A stretch of 9,300 nucleotides of DNA from an uncultured Lachnospiraceae bacterium. GTDB lineage: Bacteria; Bacillota; Clostridia; Lachnospirales; Lachnospiraceae. Under the pieces are notes generated by a model, which ran no database searches, was not told the origin of the DNA, and saw nothing but the letters and a program-made list of their open reading frames with translations. This document shows, in pieces, positions 7,201-9,300 of this stretch. Made by a program: the position numbers and the translations under genes. Numbering within the stretch: position 1 is the first letter of the stretch; each line of letters opens with the position of its first letter. The stretch spans positions 1 to 9,300 of the forward strand of contig CAKSAI010000107.1 of NCBI GenBank assembly GCA_934434905.1, in the 5' to 3' direction.

Positions 7201-9300
7201 GGTAGCCGAACTGTACGTCATTGGGGTTGATCTTCACTACATTACCGTTGTAGACAGCCTCCATCGGCAGTTCCACCGCTTCATGGTAGACCGCATTCAG
7301 GCTGCTTTTGGTGAAGTGGAACTCCATAGGTTCAACTACGTGCAATGTCTTACTACCGAGGATGGTGCCTTCTGGAGAAACGGCCTGAATTTTCACATCA
7401 CCCAAACCGGTAGCGGTAAATACATTGTCCTCTGTCAGGGTGCCAATGTTTTCATCGGAAACTCTCACCACAGTGCCTTCTGGCAGGTCAATGGCGCCGC
7501 CGGTAGCCGTAACACCAGAAACCTTGACGGCAAGCTCTGTGCCAACCGTCAGATAGTCATAGTCCGCGGAGAGAATCGCATGGTCAAATTCGTTGGAGGG
7601 TTTGGCAGTGGACACCACCACCAAAGAGGAACTCACGGAACGTTCAAATCCGTCGGAGGGACGGTTCACAACCGCGATCGTATTGGAGCCCTCTGCCTTG
7701 GCTGCAAAGGTACTGGAACCGCCGCCGTCCAGGTTAACCGCGGTGACACATTCCGCGTCCAGCATGATCTGGGCAATTTCCTCCAGACTGCCGCCTGCGG
7801 AGAAGGGCTCCTGGCGGCCATCGAGAACCATCAGAACGACCCTTCCGTCATAGGTGATACCCACACAGGTACGGGATACCCGCTGGTCATAGTAATTCTC
7901 GGAATGGGTAACGGCAGATTGTCCATCCTTTACCAAGAAAACGCCCGCGCCAACGGCCTCCTGCAGCTGGTCGTGGTAAGCATTCCATTCAGAAGAGCCA
8001 CCAATAACAGGCGTACCGTCTTTCAATATGCCAAAGAAGTTCTCACCCGCAAGTCCGTGGTACTCCACGCCTTCCATGATGAGCGCACCGGAAGGCGCGC
8101 CAGACTGCATATTATAGAAGTCGCCGTTCACGCCCACCACAGCACTGTAGTTAGTGATATAGTGCTCCGGATCATCGGGATTTGAATGTTTATCCTGAGC
8201 CGCATTCATCTGATCCGTAACCCGGGCCATGCCCCAGGAAGAAGCGTCGTTGTCATGATAGTTCGCGTAGATGCTCACATCGCTGCGGGAAACATCCACA
8301 CTTGCAATGTAGTAGACGAGTTGCTTGTCATCCCGGGTCTGTGCCATCTTGATTTCCTGGGTGATGCCAGGAGCCAGGGTGGAGGTGCTTGTGGAAAAGA
8401 CCTTGTAGCAGGGATCCTCGTCCACATATCCGGCAGTAATGTACAGATAGTCGGCAAAGGCATAGCAGCAGGCCTTCCGAATGTCGGGGTTCACGCCGTC
8501 GGGGAGGTATGAGCCCTCCAAAGACCTAATGCCCTCATTGGAGGAATAGATGCTGAAAACAGCGTCCCGTATTTCATCCTTGGTAGTCACACCGCCCAGA
8601 CGGTTCTCCACGAAAAATTTTGCCCGGAGAGCATCCGTCAGGTTGGTGGTGAAATAGTTTTTCATGACAGAGCTGATAGCATTGCTGCCGTTCAGTTTTT
8701 TCAGGATATAGAAAGCGTCCAAGTCGCCGTACAAGTCCATACGACCAAAAGTGTGGACAGCGGGGTCATCAAGGAGGAAATACTTGTCGTTATTTGTTCG
8801 GATTTCCTCGGCCATTTCCTCCACTGTGCCCGTGACGCCTGCATTCGTGGTAAGCTGGAGAAGGTCACAGATGTCACCGGCCCAGCTGCCCAGATCTGCG
8901 GTGCTCTGGATACCGGTATGATAGGCCATATCCATGCAGCCAAACATATGGGCAAGCTCTACCCAGTCACCGTTGGGCAAGGTAAACGCTTCCAGCTGGC
9001 GCAGTCTGCGGGCGCTGGTATTGTTTGCCTCGTCCTGATCTGCAACGAAGTTAACAAACGCAGTGTTCTCCTCGCCGCAGAAGGTATTCCATGTGCCGGA
9101 ATTATACTTTTCCACGCCGGTACGGATGTAGTTAATGACTAAAGCAACCCGTTCTTCATCGGCGTGTTCCTGCGCATAGGTGTTTGCATAGGTTTCAAGC
9201 TGGATCAGGCAATCCAGGAAATCACTATAGCTGGTAATCGGTTCTACTGGAATTTGATCTTCGGAAGGCTCCTCGGAAGGATCTTCGGAGGCATCTTCAG
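4226..9300 (-). CDS. Secreted phosphodiester glycosidase-domain protein with cell-wall-binding repeats (5' partial)
   Basis: The frame stays open to the window edge, so the N-terminus and any signal peptide lie outside; 1690 residues are visible, numbered here from the edge. Residues 1-15 are an acidic Ser/Glu/Asp/Pro linker. Residues about 30-310 form a domain I cannot assign (WVELAHMFGCMD 112-123, DLGSWAGDICDLL 135-147). Residues about 315-562 are a NAGPA/DUF2233 phosphodiester glycosidase domain, with NGDFYN at 391-396 and LDGGGSST at 523-530, the family's two hallmark motifs. Residues 572-655 look like a bacterial Ig-like domain. A beta-rich region follows, with a helical insert at about 762-810. 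From about 1062 to the end there are aromatic/Gly cell-wall-binding repeats (YYYF, DGKM, KxGW-like units). NAGPA enzymes cleave sugar-1-phosphodiester bonds, as in the human uncovering enzyme; the substrate here is unknown. The protein is probably exported and held non-covalently at the wall. The GTG at 9115 is only an internal codon. Confidence 0.85.
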   Translation of the reverse strand, partial: EDASEDPSEEPSEDQIPVEPITSYSDFLDCLIQLETYANTYAQEHADEERVALVINYIRTGVEKYNSGTWNTFCGEENTAFVNFVADQDEANNTSARRLRQLEAFTLPNGDWVELAHMFGCMDMAYHTGIQSTADLGSWAGDICDLLQLTTNAGVTGTVEEMAEEIRTNNDKYFLLDDPAVHTFGRMDLYGDLDAFYILKKLNGSNAISSVMKNYFTTNLTDALRAKFFVENRLGGVTTKDEIRDAVFSIYSSNEGIRSLEGSYLPDGVNPDIRKACCYAFADYLYITAGYVDEDPCYKVFSTSTSTLAPGITQEIKMAQTRDDKQLVYYIASVDVSRSDVSIYANYHDNDASSWGMARVTDQMNAAQDKHSNPDDPEHYITNYSAVVGVNGDFYNMQSGAPSGALIMEGVEYHGLAGENFFGILKDGTPVIGGSSEWNAYHDQLQEAVGAGVFLVKDGQSAVTHSENYYDQRVSRTCVGITYDGRVVLMVLDGRQEPFSAGGSLEEIAQIMLDAECVTAVNLDGGGSSTFAAKAEGSNTIAVVNRPSDGFERSVSSSLVVVSTAKPSNEFDHAILSADYDYLTVGTELAVKVSGVTATGGAIDLPEGTVVRVSDENIGTLTEDNVFTATGLGDVKIQAVSPEGTILGSKTLHVVEPMEFHFTKSSLNAVYHEAVELPMEAVYNGNVVKINPNDVQFGYLKITLVSIGDVEGGAINSTKTELVFEYPEAGSISGFDFTPNDEGGLRTLTIGAVLKNKLPEFMNTINEEYARVYQEAIANGVTKEQAALQAQTAGINKALDTAAQIAIYMYKDDEANFDFDTAEGDGLLSWKRDVPNSFYLKDQGVYELLDQDDLGTVNYTFAIDMSKIPIPEKLTGLLYMLPGGDQSGRTAWDFLLQLAERVSPLTTVRITLTVPDEFEIDVENLRLANEYFNLTSATIEGNKLTVVGNFIEQSESINPTTANPLCVLSGLKLKTKENAVWSNEGMLECAVTGELDYDIYAHFHILKTLASNPEYQEQYGLYPYDNSANNPNDYGAHFMSSVADIQDTFYLQKNDKEGWVREEGVWSYYQDGTVLTGVQQLHSFVSGEEGVFWYDLGIDGTCTEKLTGIFKKDGNSYYARMGVLATGWQSIADADGNSYFYYFDKENGTMLTGYTEADVKGLFYTFDEDGKLVRGAFRTDEQGTKYFVAGESWFRRFVTLEEGTYWIERNGYIAYGNAPTVLDNVMDYTWYHFDEETGVMTGPCSGFVTYNGTMDEFGPGSLYYVDKNGKPFYGAIKVEDGIIFTATAGLVYRNRSCYISDTTEQRGCSLGTGAYWCGEDGYIVGNGFADIDGATYYYSDYVIAKGFTKIGDDYYLFNSGNGKMAKDATMWVPANSYGVEPGMHYFQTDGKMFVPDLATGVKKIVNENGKLYFTIDGVKMTNGLNELDGEYYYAQTNGELVVGRTAWVSQKNGLIPEKGNWYVFDESGRLQKTGFVTDTDGYVYYYDDCVLALGFTKIGEDYYFFNAGSGKMYKDTSLWVGSNSYGVEPGMHAFLSDGKMLVPGSETGVKKIVNENGKLYLMIDGVKMTNGLNELDGEYYYAQPNGCLVVNATIWVSQKNGLIPEKGDWHSFDTEGKLIKTGFVTGGGDTYYYENNVLALGFTKIGTDYYFFNAGSGKMYKDTTLWVGSNSYGITGGMYRFDTDGKMVQK
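4229..5263 (-). repeat. Long tandem repeats (444/441 bp) in the cell-wall-binding region
   Basis: Three head-to-tail units each begin at a GFTKIG motif: 5263-4820 (148 codons), 4819-4379 (147 codons) and a truncated unit 4378-4229 ending at the stop codon. DNA identity is high. By eye, 4289-4386 and 4730-4827 differ at 8 of 98 bases, and 4626-4661 is identical to 5070-5105. Each unit holds several shorter wall-binding motifs (for example GKLYFTIDGVKMTNGLNELD). The similarity at DNA level suggests recent duplication or gene conversion, and such repeats can change copy number by recombination. Confidence 0.85.
9261..9296 (-). repeat. 12-bp tandem repeat coding an acidic Ser/Glu/Pro linker
   Basis: Three 12-base units starting TCGGA (9261, 9273, 9285) code on the - strand for SEDA, SEDP and SEEP-like tetrapeptides. 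The array appears to continue past the window edge (next bases TCAG). It would form a flexible, acidic linker between the exported N-terminus and the first folded domain, and its length could vary by slippage. Confidence 0.6.

Noticed and set aside
6977..8185. 402-codon open frame on the + strand
   Set aside because: It is antisense to the NAGPA and Ig-like domains, whose hallmark motifs are clear on the - strand. Its own product has no recognisable motif.
4226..9115. GTG at 9115 as the start of the large protein
   Set aside because: The same frame continues without a stop to base 9300 and reads as a sensible acidic linker and helix. No signal peptide follows the GTG, so the real start is outside the window.
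1..9300. CRISPR arrays, tRNA/rRNA genes, insertion sequences
   Set aside because: None seen. The regularly spaced repeats at 4229-5263 are in-frame coding repeats, and no transposase or tRNA-like sequence was recognised.

Overview
This window looks like accessory chromosome from a Gram-positive anaerobe, most likely a gut-type Clostridia (Bacillota). The reasons are purine-rich GGGAG and GAGGG ribosome binding sites, a wall-type surface protein with aromatic cell-wall-binding repeats, an RHS-type polymorphic toxin, and moderate GC content. This placement is inference; the window holds no rRNA or other marker gene.

Layout. Bases 1-1304 (+ strand) hold the 3' end of an RHS-repeat protein with a variable, very hydrophobic Gly/Ala-rich C-terminal domain, followed at once by a 196-residue protein with two membrane helices. 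This is the classic arrangement of a toxin tip and its immunity protein, here possibly a membrane-acting pair. Bases 1305-1686 are a convergent intergenic region with no gene. It carries one terminator-like hairpin for the + operon and two for the - strand operon. Bases 1687-9300 are all coded on the - strand. In transcription order they are a very large secreted protein (5' end outside the window), a family 2 glycosyltransferase, and a Wzx-type oligosaccharide flippase.

The large protein has, in order, an acidic Ser/Glu/Asp/Pro linker, an unassigned N-terminal domain, a phosphodiester glycosidase (NAGPA/DUF2233) domain with its NGDFY and LDGGGSST motifs, an Ig-like domain, a beta-rich region with a helical insert, and about 630 residues of cell-wall-binding repeats. 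The repeat array ends in recent-looking 441-444 bp tandem duplications. The three - strand genes suggest a surface module: the transferase adds sugar to a carrier-linked glycan, the flippase exports it, and the wall-bound enzyme may act on a sugar-phosphate diester at the surface. That link is inferred from gene order.

The two halves are read convergently and differ in composition. The RHS tip and its partner are visibly more AT-rich than the surface-protein gene, as expected of exchangeable toxin cassettes. The candidate new biology is the RHS tip and its membrane partner, and the unassigned N-terminal domain joined to the phosphodiester glycosidase.
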